The notes: generated from the letters alone by a model not told the origin. Positions 26,763-36,078 are shown, counted from the stretch's first letter. The stretch: DNA of 64,000 nucleotides from Bradyrhizobium sediminis (GCF_018736105.1 NZ_CP076135.1:2788001-2852000); one strand, 5' to 3'. Numbers and translations are program-made.

Positions 26763-27881
26763 ATGTCGCGAAAGGCGCGCGTTGGAATCCGGGTCGTTGA
26801 TGAGATGCCGCAGAATTCGAGTCTCGAAATCGCTCGCCGCGTCGATCGCTGGTGGGAAAGCGCCGGGCGCAACGTCCTGACCGACCCGTTCGGAGCGATG
26901 GCGCAAGCGGGCCTGTTCCAGATCGGCCTTCCCGGCGCGGGCGCAGCGCTCGACAGCTACCGCGCGATCGCAGCCGCCGAGCAGGCCATTGCCGCGAAAA
27001 CCGGACTGTTGGGCCTCGCGAGCGCGTTCGCTGCGCGGCAGATGACGGCCCGATTTTTCATTGCGGGTTTTGCCGATGGCGATCAGCGCGCCGCGTGGCT
27101 GCCGCGCATTGCGGCCGGCGAGGCCTGCACGGCGATCGCGATCTCCGAGCCTGGCGCCGGCGCGCATCCGAAGCTTCTGAAGACGACGGCAAAATCCCGC
27201 GGCGCGGGATTTGTTCTTAGCGGCGGCAAGGCCTGGGTCACCAATGGCCCGGTCGCGGATCTGTTTCTGGTGCTGGCCGTGACCGCGATCGAGGATGGAC
27301 GCAAGCGATACGGGTTGTTCCTGGTCCCGAAAGGGACCGCCGGCCTCAGCGTCGAGCCGATGGCGGCGCTGGATACGTTGGCGCCGGCCTCGCATTGCGA
27401 ACTGGAGCTCGACGGCTGCGAGGTGCCGGCGACGGCGCAGATCGGCAAGATGGATGATGCCTATCCGGCGATGGCATTGCCGTTTCGCGATGTCGAGGAT
27501 ACCGTCGGCACCGCCAACGTTTCCGGGCTCTTGAGCTGGCTGCTGGAGAAGACCGCCGCCCAGATCGAGCGCACCGAAGACAATGCCTTGCGGCTCGGCC
27601 GTGTCGCGGGCCTGGTGTCGCTGGTTCACGCGGCGAGCCGGCTCGCGGTGGAAGCCCTCGACGGCAAAGGCCAGGAGGCGCCGGCGCGGATCATCGGCGT
27701 GCGGCTCCTGGCCCGCGACATCGTCGGCGAGATCCGTGAACTGTTGGCGCAGGGTCGACGGCAAGACGAAGCGATCGAGGGCGCACTTGCCGCGTTCGAT
27801 CTGTTGGCCTCGGTCGCGCGCGAGCCGCGCAAGGTGCGCCAGATCAGGCTTGGAAATTCCATAGGAAGCGAGAGACAATAA
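26763..27881 (+). CDS. Acyl-CoA dehydrogenase-like protein with shortened C-terminus
   Basis: About 372 residues from ATG 26763 (alternatives TTG 26691, ATG 26805). The N-terminal and middle domains look like acyl-CoA dehydrogenase: AIAISEPGAGAHPK and GFVLSGGKAWVTNGPVADLF correspond to the flavin-binding middle domain. The C-terminal helical domain is short and divergent. I cannot find the usual RDxxxxxIYEGT segment that carries the catalytic Glu in many family members, so dehydrogenase activity is uncertain. The stop overlaps the MoxR start (TAATG), so all three genes from here to 30195 are probably translated together. It may act as a flavoprotein partner of the MoxR/VWA pair. That link is inferred from gene order only. 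Confidence 0.75.
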   Translation: MSRKARVGIRVVDEMPQNSSLEIARRVDRWWESAGRNVLTDPFGAMAQAGLFQIGLPGAGAALDSYRAIAAAEQAIAAKTGLLGLASAFAARQMTARFFIAGFADGDQRAAWLPRIAAGEACTAIAISEPGAGAHPKLLKTTAKSRGAGFVLSGGKAWVTNGPVADLFLVLAVTAIEDGRKRYGLFLVPKGTAGLSVEPMAALDTLAPASHCELELDGCEVPATAQIGKMDDAYPAMALPFRDVEDTVGTANVSGLLSWLLEKTAAQIERTEDNALRLGRVAGLVSLVHAASRLAVEALDGKGQEAPARIIGVRLLARDIVGEIRELLAQGRRQDEAIEGALAAFDLLASVAREPRKVRQIRLGNSIGSERQ

Positions 27882-28828
27882 TGAACAACCATCTGCCGGC
27901 GGACTCGATCGAAGCCGTCACCCGTGGACTGGCGTCGGCGGGCTATATCGCCAGCAAGCAGATCGCGACCGCGGTCTACCTGGCCGAGCGCATCGAGAAA
28001 CCGATCCTGGTGGAGGGACCGGCCGGCGTCGGCAAGACCGAGCTGGCGAAGGCGCTTGCGGCATGGCGGGGGCTCAAGATGATCCGCATGCAGTGCTACG
28101 AAGGGCTCGACGAGGCCAAGGCGCTGTATGAATGGAAATACGCCAAGCAGCTGCTCTACACCCAGATCCTGAAGGACAAGCTCGGCGAAGTGCTCGGCGG
28201 CGCCGATACGCTGGCGGCAGCGCTCGGCAAGCTGCACGATTTCGGCGACGTGTTCTTCTCCAAGGAGTTCGTCGAGCCGCGTCCATTGCTGCAGGCGCTG
28301 GAGCAAGCCAAGGGCTGCGTGCTGCTTGTCGACGAGATCGACAAGTCGGATGCTGAATTCGAATCCCTGCTGCTCGAAATTCTCAGCGACTATCAGGTCA
28401 GTATTCCCGAACTCGGCACCGTCGCGGCGGTCGTAAAGCCGACGGTGATCCTGACCTCAAATGGTGAGCGCGACCTTTCCGACGCGCTCAAGCGCCGCTG
28501 CCTGCATCTGCATATCGGTTTTCCCGAGCAGCGGCTGGAGGAGCGCATCGTCGAAAGCCGCGTCCCCGGCATCTCGGAAACCCTGCGCCGGCAGATCGTC
28601 GGCTTCATCAACCAGGTCCGCGCGCTGGATCTGAAGAAGCTGCCCTCGGTCAGCGAAACCATCGACTGGGCGCGCGTGCTGGTGCTGCTGCAAGCGTCGG
28701 AACTGGATCATGAGACCGTCAAGGACACCCTCAACGTGCTCCTGAAATACGAGGCCGACATCGAGACCACGCTGCCCCAGGTGGCGAGTTTCGTCGCCAA
28801 GGCCGGCCGGCAGGGCGTGTTCGGCTGA
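27881..28828 (+). CDS. MoxR-type AAA+ ATPase (CoxD-like)
   Basis: A 315-residue AAA+ ATPase: Walker A GPAGVGKTE (residues about 46-54), Walker B VLLVDEIDKSD, and sensor-type TSNGERDLSDALKRRC. This is the MoxR/CoxD pattern. MoxR ATPases act with VWA proteins as chaperones that mature or insert cofactors into enzyme complexes; CoxD is needed for the Cu/Mo site of CO dehydrogenase. Here no coxMSL or methanol dehydrogenase genes are adjacent. Overlaps of 1 base at both ends (TAATG with the upstream gene, TGATG with the downstream gene) indicate tight coupling. Confidence 0.9.
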   Translation: MNNHLPADSIEAVTRGLASAGYIASKQIATAVYLAERIEKPILVEGPAGVGKTELAKALAAWRGLKMIRMQCYEGLDEAKALYEWKYAKQLLYTQILKDKLGEVLGGADTLAAALGKLHDFGDVFFSKEFVEPRPLLQALEQAKGCVLLVDEIDKSDAEFESLLLEILSDYQVSIPELGTVAAVVKPTVILTSNGERDLSDALKRRCLHLHIGFPEQRLEERIVESRVPGISETLRRQIVGFINQVRALDLKKLPSVSETIDWARVLVLLQASELDHETVKDTLNVLLKYEADIETTLPQVASFVAKAGRQGVFG

Positions 28829-30195
28829 TGCGCGAGGAACTGCATCGTTTCTTCCGGGCGGCTCGCGGAGCCGGCGTTCGGGTATCGCCCGCGGAAAGCA
28901 TCGATGCGATGAAGGCGGTGGCCGATGTCGGATTTGGCGACCGCGGCATTCTGCGTGACACGCTGCTGCTGACGCTGGCCAAGAGCCAGGATGAAAAGCA
29001 GGCGCTGGCCGCGTGTTTCGATCTTTTCTTCAGCCAGCCCGAGGTGCCGGAGCAGGCCGCGCCGGAGGATGCCGACGAGCACAAAGCTGCGGGCTCGGCG
29101 GCAAACGAGAACGAGCCAGGCGGTCCGGGCGCGCCGGCGCCGGAGCTCGGCGAGTTGGCGCAGATGCTGATGTCGCGGGATCGCAACGCGATCGCGGCCG
29201 CCATGGCCGCCGCCGCCAATGCCGCCTCGTTGTCCGACATCCGCTATTTCACCCAGCGCGGCATCTTCTCGACCCGGATTCTCGAGCAACTCGGCATTGA
29301 ACGGCTGCGCGACGACCTCGACGCGCTGACATCAGCCAATCCGGCGGAAGCCGAGCGGCTGGCGGCGGCGCTGCAGGGGCTGCGCGAGAACGTGCGGGAG
29401 GTCGTCAATCAGGCGCTCATGCTCTATGGACGCGAAGAGACCGAGAACCTGCGCAATGAAATCCTGCGCAACGCGCCGTTGGCCTGGCTCGAGCGCCGGC
29501 AGGTCGAGCAGATGAAGGCCCTGATTCGCGCCATCGCGCGGCGGCTGCGCGAGCGTTACAGCAAGCCGCGAAAGCGGCAGCGGCGCGGGCATCTCGACAC
29601 CCGAAAGACGCTGCGACGCAACGCCGCCTGGGGGGGCGTCCCGTTCCTCACCTCCTGGAAACGCCGCCACCGCGACCGGCCGAAGATCGTGGCGATCTGC
29701 GACGTTTCCGGGTCGGTGGCGCAGGTGTCCGACTTCTTCCTGCTGCTGATCCACAGCCTGCACGAGGTGGTGGACGACGTGCGCTCGTTTGCGTTCTCCG
29801 GCCACCTCATCGAGGTCAGCGACATCCTCGACACCAAGACGCCGGAGGAGGCGATGAGCGAGATCATGTCGAAGGTCGGATTCGGCTCCTCCGACTATGG
29901 CGGCTCGTTCAGGGATTTCGAAAAGGATTTCATGCGGACGGTGACGCCGAAGACGACGGTGATCGTGCTCGGCGACGCCCGCACCAACAATCTCGATCCG
30001 CGCGCCGACATCCTTCGCACCATTTCGGAACGGGCCAAGCGGCTGGTCTGGCTCAACCCGGAGGGGCGGATGGCCTGGGGCTGGGGCGACTCCGAGATGC
30101 CGCGCTATGCCTCCTTCTGCAGCGTGGTGCGCCAGTGCGCTACTGCAAAACAGCTCGAGCGGGCGGTGTCCGACATCGTCGCGGCGTACCAGTAA
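28828..30195 (+). CDS. CoxE-like VWA-domain protein
   Basis: A 455-residue protein partnered with MoxR. It has a helical N-terminal region, a low-complexity acidic linker (residues about 70-105), a basic segment (KPRKRQRRGHLDTRKTLRRN), and a VWA domain with an intact MIDAS motif DVSGS (Asp292 to Ser296) and later AFSGHLIEVSD. CoxE-type proteins bridge the AAA+ ATPase and its client. The start overlaps the MoxR stop (TGATG). Convergent with the Na/Pi cotransporter gene, with only 6 bases between stops. Confidence 0.88.
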   Translation: MREELHRFFRAARGAGVRVSPAESIDAMKAVADVGFGDRGILRDTLLLTLAKSQDEKQALAACFDLFFSQPEVPEQAAPEDADEHKAAGSAANENEPGGPGAPAPELGELAQMLMSRDRNAIAAAMAAAANAASLSDIRYFTQRGIFSTRILEQLGIERLRDDLDALTSANPAEAERLAAALQGLRENVREVVNQALMLYGREETENLRNEILRNAPLAWLERRQVEQMKALIRAIARRLRERYSKPRKRQRRGHLDTRKTLRRNAAWGGVPFLTSWKRRHRDRPKIVAICDVSGSVAQVSDFFLLLIHSLHEVVDDVRSFAFSGHLIEVSDILDTKTPEEAMSEIMSKVGFGSSDYGGSFRDFEKDFMRTVTPKTTVIVLGDARTNNLDPRADILRTISERAKRLVWLNPEGRMAWGWGDSEMPRYASFCSVVRQCATAKQLERAVSDIVAAYQ

Positions 30196-30201
30196 TACCG
30201 G

Positions 30202-31899
30202 CTACCGCGGCAAGGAGGGATGCGCTGCGGGTGAGGGCAGCGAGGCCGGATCGGGTTCCGCGCGCTGGCGGATGGGCAACTCGCCGGCGGCATCGAGCAC
30301 GGGGTAGGCTACTGAACAGATATGCGAGTGGATGCGCCGAAGATCGCGCAGCACGTCGAGATGCAGCGACGTGGTTTCGATGCTCTCGGGCCGGCCTTCG
30401 CGCAGCCGGTCGAGATGACGTTCGGTGGCGGCCAGCTCGACATTGCGCAGATTCGATTTCTCCGCGAGCAGCTTGCGCGCTTCATTAACGTCGCCCGACA
30501 TGAACACGCCGAACGCGATCCGCAGCGAATCCGTGGTCCGCTTGTGGAAGGCCGACAGTTCCTCGGCGCCTTCGGGCGAAAACTGGAACCTGCGCTTGAT
30601 CTTCTTGGTCGCGAGTTCGCTCAGGTTCTTGTCGATGATGTCGCCCATGTGCTCGAGATTGATGGCGAAGGAAATGATCTCCATCGCCCGCTGCCCCTCG
30701 CGCTCGTCGAGACTGCCGCGCGTGAGCTTGGTCACGTAAAGCTTGATCGCCTCGTCGAGATTGTCGACGCTGTTGTCCATCCGGGACACTTCGTCGACCA
30801 GCGCGCGATCGTTGGTCATCATCGCGGCCATCACCTTGCGCAGCATGACCTCGACCAGATCGCCCATGTGCAGGGTCTCGCGCGCGGCGTCCGCCAGCGC
30901 GAGCGAAGGCGTCTCCAGCGCGCTCTCGTCGAGATAGCGCGGCCCCGACGGGTCGGTCTGCCGGATCCGGTCGGGGAGCAGCTTGTTCAGGAGCCTCGCC
31001 ATGCCGTCGAGCAGGCCGATGAAGATGACCGCAGTCGCCACGTTGAAGGCGATATGGAATCCGGCCGTCAGCCTGGCGAGGTCGGGCTGCCACGCCTGCA
31101 GGATTTCGGTGATCGGACGCAGGAACGGCGCCACCAGCAGCACGCCAACCAGCCGGTTGATGAGATTGCCGACCGGGAGCCGGTAGCTCGCGGGGTTGTC
31201 GCGGTGCGCGCCTTCGAAAACCGGATTGATCGCGCTGCCGAGATTGGCGCCCAGCACCAGCGCCAGCGACGCCGCGGGCGAAATGAACTGTGCATAGGCC
31301 AGCGACATGATCAGCAGGACGCTGGCGACGCTGGAATGTACCGCCCAGGTGACGATGGCGCCGATTAGAATGCAGAGCACGGGGTCGCCGGTAATGGCGT
31401 TCATGAAGACGCGCATGCCGGGCGCGTTTTCCGCCGGCGCCAGCGTGTCGAGCAGGATATGCAGCGCCAGCAGCATCAGGCCGAGGCCGATAGAGACGCG
31501 GCCGACATCCTTGATGCGGGAGCGCGCGCCGCTGCGGAACGCGACCAGGCCGATGATGAAGAGAACCGGTGCCACCGCGGCGATGTTGAACGACAGGATC
31601 TGCACGATCAGCGTGGTGCCGACATTGGCGCCGAGCATGATCGCGAGCGCAGGCACCAGGCCGACCAGGCCTTCGGCGGTGAAGGAACTCGTAATCAGGG
31701 CGGTCGCGGTGCTGCTTTGCAGCAGCGCCGTGAGGCCGATGCCGGCGGCGAAAGCGGTGAAGCGGTTGCGCAGCGCCCTGGCCAGCAGCTGACGCAGATT
31801 GGGACCGAAGGCGCGCAGAATGCCGCTGTGGACCATATGCAGGCCCCACAGCAGCAACGCCACGCCGCCCATCAGGTCGAGAAGAACCACGCTTCCCAT
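30202..31899 (-). CDS. Na+/phosphate cotransporter family protein with PhoU domain
   Basis: A 565-residue protein of the NptA/YjbB type. The membrane half (residues about 1-310) has the two inverted QSSTAT-type repeats: GLTALLQSSTATALITSSF and, in the second half, WAVHSSVASVLLIMSLAY. ANVGTT and ANLGSAINP mark the paired re-entrant loops. The C-terminal half (about 340-545) is a PhoU-like helical domain with EHMGDIIDKN. YjbB in E. coli exports phosphate. The charged tail is low complexity. The ATG at 31899 has no obvious alternative. Monocistronic. Confidence 0.87.
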   Translation of the reverse strand: MGSVVLLDLMGGVALLLWGLHMVHSGILRAFGPNLRQLLARALRNRFTAFAAGIGLTALLQSSTATALITSSFTAEGLVGLVPALAIMLGANVGTTLIVQILSFNIAAVAPVLFIIGLVAFRSGARSRIKDVGRVSIGLGLMLLALHILLDTLAPAENAPGMRVFMNAITGDPVLCILIGAIVTWAVHSSVASVLLIMSLAYAQFISPAASLALVLGANLGSAINPVFEGAHRDNPASYRLPVGNLINRLVGVLLVAPFLRPITEILQAWQPDLARLTAGFHIAFNVATAVIFIGLLDGMARLLNKLLPDRIRQTDPSGPRYLDESALETPSLALADAARETLHMGDLVEVMLRKVMAAMMTNDRALVDEVSRMDNSVDNLDEAIKLYVTKLTRGSLDEREGQRAMEIISFAINLEHMGDIIDKNLSELATKKIKRRFQFSPEGAEELSAFHKRTTDSLRIAFGVFMSGDVNEARKLLAEKSNLRNVELAATERHLDRLREGRPESIETTSLHLDVLRDLRRIHSHICSVAYPVLDAAGELPIRQRAEPDPASLPSPAAHPSLPR

Positions 31900-32184
31900 G
31901 CTCGTCTGCTCGTCAGGAATTGAATCGAAACCTCAGGCTATCGCTAAATACCCGCGGATCAATCGTTTTATTTGCGATTGGCTGTGGAAATGCGCCTGGA
32001 ATCGCGCCTGCCGACCGGCTTTCGAGAGCCGCCGCGCGGTCCCGTGGACTCCTTCTGTTCACGGAGAACGAACGGAGTCCGCGAAAATGCGCTCGGGCGA
32101 CTGGTTAAAGAATCGTCATTAACCCAAACCTTTTACAGACCGTAAACGGCTCCCTGACAACTTGGAGGTGTAGGGGAGGGCTCT

Positions 32185-32349
32185 ATGGTCATTTATCCCG
32201 TGCCTGCAGCGGTGACGCAGGCCAAAGTCCAGCTTGTCATCGACGAGACTGCGAAGGCGCCGGCGACCGTCATCAACAGCGATGTGCAAGCCGTCATCGA
32301 GGTTCAGCGGCAGGCCGAGCAGGAGGCCCTGGTCGACGTCAAAGCATAG
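32185..32349 (+). CDS. Small 54-residue hypothetical protein
   Basis: ATG at 32185 with a strong purine-rich ribosome binding site (GGGGAGGG, 5-6 bases upstream), open for 54 codons to TAG at 32349. It starts MVIYPVPAAVTQAKVQLVID and ends EQEALVDVKA: acidic, no Cys, no TM helix. The third-base composition is GC-rich, as expected for a real gene here. No family recognised. Could be a small regulatory or accessory protein, or non-coding. Confidence 0.5.
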   Translation: MVIYPVPAAVTQAKVQLVIDETAKAPATVINSDVQAVIEVQRQAEQEALVDVKA

Positions 32350-32514
32350 GGTCAGCCCTGCGGTCATTAACGGACGGGAATGACTGAACCGGTCGGCGAC
32401 CGGGACTGCCACGTTACGGAAGTGACTTGTCGAGCTGCAGATGTCAGTTCAACGAAGCAAGGCGGACCTCGCGCGCGCGCGTCGACGTCCCGAAATGCCC
32501 CAGAACTGCTTCGG

Positions 32515-33303
32515 TTACTTTGGCTTGTAACCCTTTATCGCGTGCGCGCGTGCGCCATAGGTGATGCGCCCCCCAGCATCTGCGGGTAGGCGCGCGCATA
32601 CCCGTCTCTTGAGCGTCTCGACGTCTGCGGATTCCATCGCGGCGACTGTGGGGCCGATCGAAGGAGCCTTCAGCTTGGTCATCCAGAAATCGTCAAAATC
32701 AGCGAAAGTCCGGTTTATTGCGATCTTCCGAGTCTCCACCGCCTCAAGACCGGCGCCGGTCCACAAGTCTCGCAGTGCTTCCATTCGAGACGCACCCATC
32801 TGCGGTGGCCGCGGGGGCGCAAGGCCCATCGCACGCATCTCGAGCAGGATTGGATCTAGGGGGAATCCGCCATCCAACATGTCCCACATGTAGGTCGCCA
32901 CTGTGCCGCCCGGGCCAACCACCCGGACCATCTCGTCGACGCCTTTGGCGGGATCGGGAACGAACACAAGGACCAGCGCCATGACGGCTGCATCGAACCT
33001 GTCATCGGGAAAGGGAAGTGCCATGGCGTCGCCCTGGGAGAACTTTGCCAAGCGCGCCGCGGCTCTGGTGCGTGCAAAGGCGAGTTGCCCTTCGGACGGA
33101 TCAATCCCTTGCACCTCCGCTGGGGCGCATCGCTCGATCAGCAACTCGGTGAAGGCTCCGTTGCCGCAGCCGACGTCGATCCATCTCAAGCCTGGGGGCG
33201 GAACCAGCCAATCGAGGAAGATGTCGCCGGCGAGCCGGCTCCAAATTCCCATCATTTGCTCATAGCCGGCGCCGTCCTCGAAGCGAATTTCCTGTTCGGC
33301 CAT
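32515..33303 (-). CDS. Class I SAM-dependent methyltransferase
   Basis: A 262-residue UbiE/Methyltransf_11-like enzyme. SAM motif I is WIDVGCGNGAFTELL (about residue 41), with the acidic GIDPSEGQL at the end of strand 2, GDAMALPFPDDRFD, and the VGPGGTVATY post-motif. No TM helix. The methyl acceptor cannot be predicted. It stands alone between the 54-residue ORF and metC. Codon use is slightly less GC-biased at the start than in its neighbours. Confidence 0.85.
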   Translation of the reverse strand: MAEQEIRFEDGAGYEQMMGIWSRLAGDIFLDWLVPPPGLRWIDVGCGNGAFTELLIERCAPAEVQGIDPSEGQLAFARTRAAARLAKFSQGDAMALPFPDDRFDAAVMALVLVFVPDPAKGVDEMVRVVGPGGTVATYMWDMLDGGFPLDPILLEMRAMGLAPPRPPQMGASRMEALRDLWTGAGLEAVETRKIAINRTFADFDDFWMTKLKAPSIGPTVAAMESADVETLKRRVCARLPADAGGRITYGARAHAIKGYKPK

Positions 33304-33491
33304 TTCCGACTTCCTGTGACGGCCATACCAACATCAGTAAGTCTATCGAGTTGAGGATACCCGTCTGTTTGCGTTTCCAGAAGCCGAAATACCGCTGGCG
33401 TCCATACTCGCGCTGCAGCATGGCACCGCGGTGGGCAAGAAACTGACCTACAATCATATCCAGCACATGTCCGCTGATCAGGGCTTCGGCC

Positions 33492-34685
33492 CTACGCGGC
33501 GTTGAAGGCGGCGAAGCCACGCTCCAGATCGGCTTTCAGATCCTCGACATTCTCCAGCCCGATATGCAGCCGCAGGCTGGGGCCGCCCGGCGCCCAAGTG
33601 GTGGCGGTGCGGTAGGGCGCGCAGTCGAAGGGGATGACGAGGCTCTCGAAGCCGCCCCAGGAATAGCCCATGCCGAACAGTCTCACGGTGTCGAGCAGGG
33701 CATCGACGGCGGCTTGCGGCTTCGGCTGCAGCACGACGCTGAACAGGCCGGACGCGCCGGTGAAATCCCGTTTCCATATCGCGTGGCCCGGATGGCTTTC
33801 GAGCGCCGGATGCAGCACGCTGATGACTTCGGACCGGCCGGCGAGCCAGCGCGCCATCTCGATCGCGGACTTGTGATGCTGCGCCAGCCGTACCGAAAGC
33901 GTGCGCAGGCCCCGCAGCGCCAGGAACACGTCGTCCGGTCCGGCGCAGACGCCGAGCAACTGGATCACCTCGGCCACCAGGGGCCAGGCCCCGGCATTGG
34001 CCGAAATCGTGCCGAACATGATGTCGGAATGGCCACCGATATATTTGGTCGCCGCCTGCATGCTGATATCGACGCCGAGCTCCAGCGAGCGGTGATACAG
34101 CGGCGTCGCCCAGGTGTTGTCGTCGATGACCAGCGCGCCGCGCGCATGCGCCACCGAGGCGATCGCGGGAATGTCGGGCATTTCGAAGGATTGCGAGCCG
34201 GGCGCCTCGACCACCACCGCCCTGGTGTTAGGCTTGAACAAGGCGGCGATGCCGCCGCCGGTCAGGGGATCGAAATAGGTGGTCTCGACGCCGTAGCGGG
34301 CCAGCATGCCGTTGCAGAAATTACGGGTGGGACGATAGGCATTGTCGCAGACCAGTAGATGATCGCCGGATTTCAGCACGGCGAGCAGGGTGGTGGAGAT
34401 TGCCGCCAGCCCCGACGGCGCGATGCCGACGCCGGCGCATTGCGGGCCTTCGAGCGCGATCAGCGCCTCCTGCAGCGCTTTGGTGGTCGGGGTTCCCCTG
34501 CGGCCGTACTGAAACTCGCCGCGATGGGCATGCAGGTCCGCTGCGGTCGGATACAGCACGGTGGAGCCGTGAACCACCGGCGGATTGACGAATCCCTTTT
34601 GCGCCTTGGTGTCTCGGCCCGCCGTCACCAGCAGGGTTTCTGCCTTGTGCGGGTTCGCTGCTCCGTCATCCCCTGAAAAACTCAT
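33492..34685 (-). CDS. metC: Cystathionine beta-lyase (PLP-dependent, Cys/Met metabolism)
   Basis: A 397-residue Cys/Met-metabolism PLP enzyme. It has QYGRRGTPTTKALQEALI, IAPSGLAAIS, IDDNTWATPLYH, and the PLP lysine in QAATKYIGGHSD. It matches cystathionine beta-lyase, which converts cystathionine to homocysteine, pyruvate and ammonia in methionine synthesis; related gamma-synthase or methionine gamma-lyase activity is possible. The ATG at 34685 gives the conserved start (SGDDGAANPHKAETLLVTAG). The next gene rightward is the divergent aapJ. Confidence 0.88.
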   Translation of the reverse strand: MSFSGDDGAANPHKAETLLVTAGRDTKAQKGFVNPPVVHGSTVLYPTAADLHAHRGEFQYGRRGTPTTKALQEALIALEGPQCAGVGIAPSGLAAISTTLLAVLKSGDHLLVCDNAYRPTRNFCNGMLARYGVETTYFDPLTGGGIAALFKPNTRAVVVEAPGSQSFEMPDIPAIASVAHARGALVIDDNTWATPLYHRSLELGVDISMQAATKYIGGHSDIMFGTISANAGAWPLVAEVIQLLGVCAGPDDVFLALRGLRTLSVRLAQHHKSAIEMARWLAGRSEVISVLHPALESHPGHAIWKRDFTGASGLFSVVLQPKPQAAVDALLDTVRLFGMGYSWGGFESLVIPFDCAPYRTATTWAPGGPSLRLHIGLENVEDLKADLERGFAAFNAA

Positions 34686-35040
34686 GCGCCGGCTGCCACC
34701 AAAAGATTTTTTGCCACAGCCGCGACCATCGAAAGCCCCGCCGGGCGGCGGGTTCGGGCTGGGTTTGTTAATAACAGGACACAGAAGACGGCCGTCAACC
34801 CCTTGACCCGGCTCGCCAGTCGTTCTGTGATGCAGGCGAGCTATTCAGTCGCTGCACGTTGAGGGGCCTGCCGCGATCGTCGATCCATTGCTTGACCGAT
34901 TCTGCGTCCAACTGCCTGTTACGGCATGCCGTTTGCAGGAGCGATTTGCAGGAACGGCAGGAAAAGTGGATCACCGGGTAGGCCCATCGGCACGAGCGAG
35001 AATAAGCAAACGTTCCGGACGACCCTTGAAAGGCTTTGCC
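34686..35040. other. Intergenic divergent region between metC and aapJ (355 bp)
   Basis: Holds the promoters of both genes. Two features stand out: a GC-rich inverted repeat at 34737-34755 (CCCGCCG/CGGCGGG with almost no loop), and a 9-base direct repeat TTTGCAGGA at 34932-34940 and 34945-34953 (13-base period), 88-109 bases before aapJ. I see no SAM-II riboswitch-like core in front of metC. The aapJ ribosome binding site is AAAGG before ATG 35041. Confidence 0.45.
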
Positions 35041-36057
35041 ATGAAACGCGTATCACTGGTTTTTACACTCGCACTCGCCGCCGGTTTTTCGAGCCAGGCG
35101 GCCACCGCGCAGACGCTCAAGACGGTCAAGGACCGGGGCCAGCTATCCTGCGGCGTAAGCCAGGGCCTGCCGGGCTTCTCGTCTCCCGACGACAAGGGCA
35201 ACTGGACCGGCCTCGACGTCGATGTCTGCCGCGCGATTGCCGCGGCGGTCCTGAACGATCCGACCAAAATCAAGTTCGTGCCGCTGTCCGCCAAGGACCG
35301 CTTCACGGCGCTGCAGTCCGGTGAAATCGACGTGTTGTCGCGCAACACCACCTGGACCGTGTCGCGCGATACTTCGCTCGGCGCCAACTTCACCGGCGTC
35401 ACCTATTATGACGGCCAGGGATTCATGGTCAAAAAAGCGCTGAAGGTGAACTCCGCGCTGGAACTGAACAGCGCCTCGGTGTGCGTGCAGACCGGCACCA
35501 CCACCGAGCAGAACCTCGCCGACTACTTCAAGGGCAACAACATGAAGTATGAGGTGATCGCGTTCGGCACCGCCGACGAGACCGTCAAGGCCTATGAATC
35601 CGGCCGCTGCGACGTCTTCACCACCGACGTGTCGCAGCTTTATGCCCAGCGTTTGAAGCTTGCCAATCCGGCCGACCACGTCGTGCTTCCGGAGGTGATC
35701 TCCAAGGAGCCGCTCGGCCCGATGGTCCGCCATGGCGACGACCAGTGGTTCGATATCGTGAAGTGGACCCTGTTCGCGATGCTGACCGCCGAAGAAATGG
35801 GCGTCACCCAGAAGAACGTCGATGAAATGGCGAAATCGGACAAGCCGGAATTCAAACGGGTTTTCGGCACCGACGGCAATCTCGGCGAACAGCTTGGCCT
35901 CACCAAGGATTGGGTGACGCGGATCGTAAAGGCGACGGGTAATTACGGCGAATCGTTCGATCGTAACGTCGGCGCCGGCTCCAAGCTCGGGATCGCCCGC
36001 GGACTCAACCAGCTCTGGAACAAGGGCGGAATCCAGTACGCGCCGCCGATCCGCTGA
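35041..36057 (+). CDS. aapJ: General L-amino acid ABC transporter, periplasmic binding protein
   Basis: A 338-residue periplasmic binding protein with a signal peptide (MKRVSLVFTLALAAGFSSQA, cleavage at ATA-QT). The mature part has RGQLSCGVSQGLPGFSSPD, GLDVDVCRAIAAAVL, and GEIDVLSRNTTWT, all characteristic of AapJ/BztA. It binds a broad range of L-amino acids for the AapQMP permease, a system central to nutrient exchange in rhizobia. The upstream in-frame extension to 34888 lacks a signal peptide, so ATG 35041 is chosen. First gene of the operon; AapQ follows after 21 bases. Confidence 0.93.
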   Translation: MKRVSLVFTLALAAGFSSQAATAQTLKTVKDRGQLSCGVSQGLPGFSSPDDKGNWTGLDVDVCRAIAAAVLNDPTKIKFVPLSAKDRFTALQSGEIDVLSRNTTWTVSRDTSLGANFTGVTYYDGQGFMVKKALKVNSALELNSASVCVQTGTTTEQNLADYFKGNNMKYEVIAFGTADETVKAYESGRCDVFTTDVSQLYAQRLKLANPADHVVLPEVISKEPLGPMVRHGDDQWFDIVKWTLFAMLTAEEMGVTQKNVDEMAKSDKPEFKRVFGTDGNLGEQLGLTKDWVTRIVKATGNYGESFDRNVGAGSKLGIARGLNQLWNKGGIQYAPPIR

Positions 36058-36078
36058 TCGCAAGCCACCGGCACGGCG

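Noticed and set aside
32105-32122. Two TTAA blocks resembling a CtrA site
   Set aside because: The spacer is 10 bases; CtrA sites have TTAA-N7-TTAA.
33260-33520. Leftward 86-codon ORF between the methyltransferase and metC
   Set aside because: It overlaps the start of the methyltransferase and the end of metC, has no ribosome binding site, and no family.
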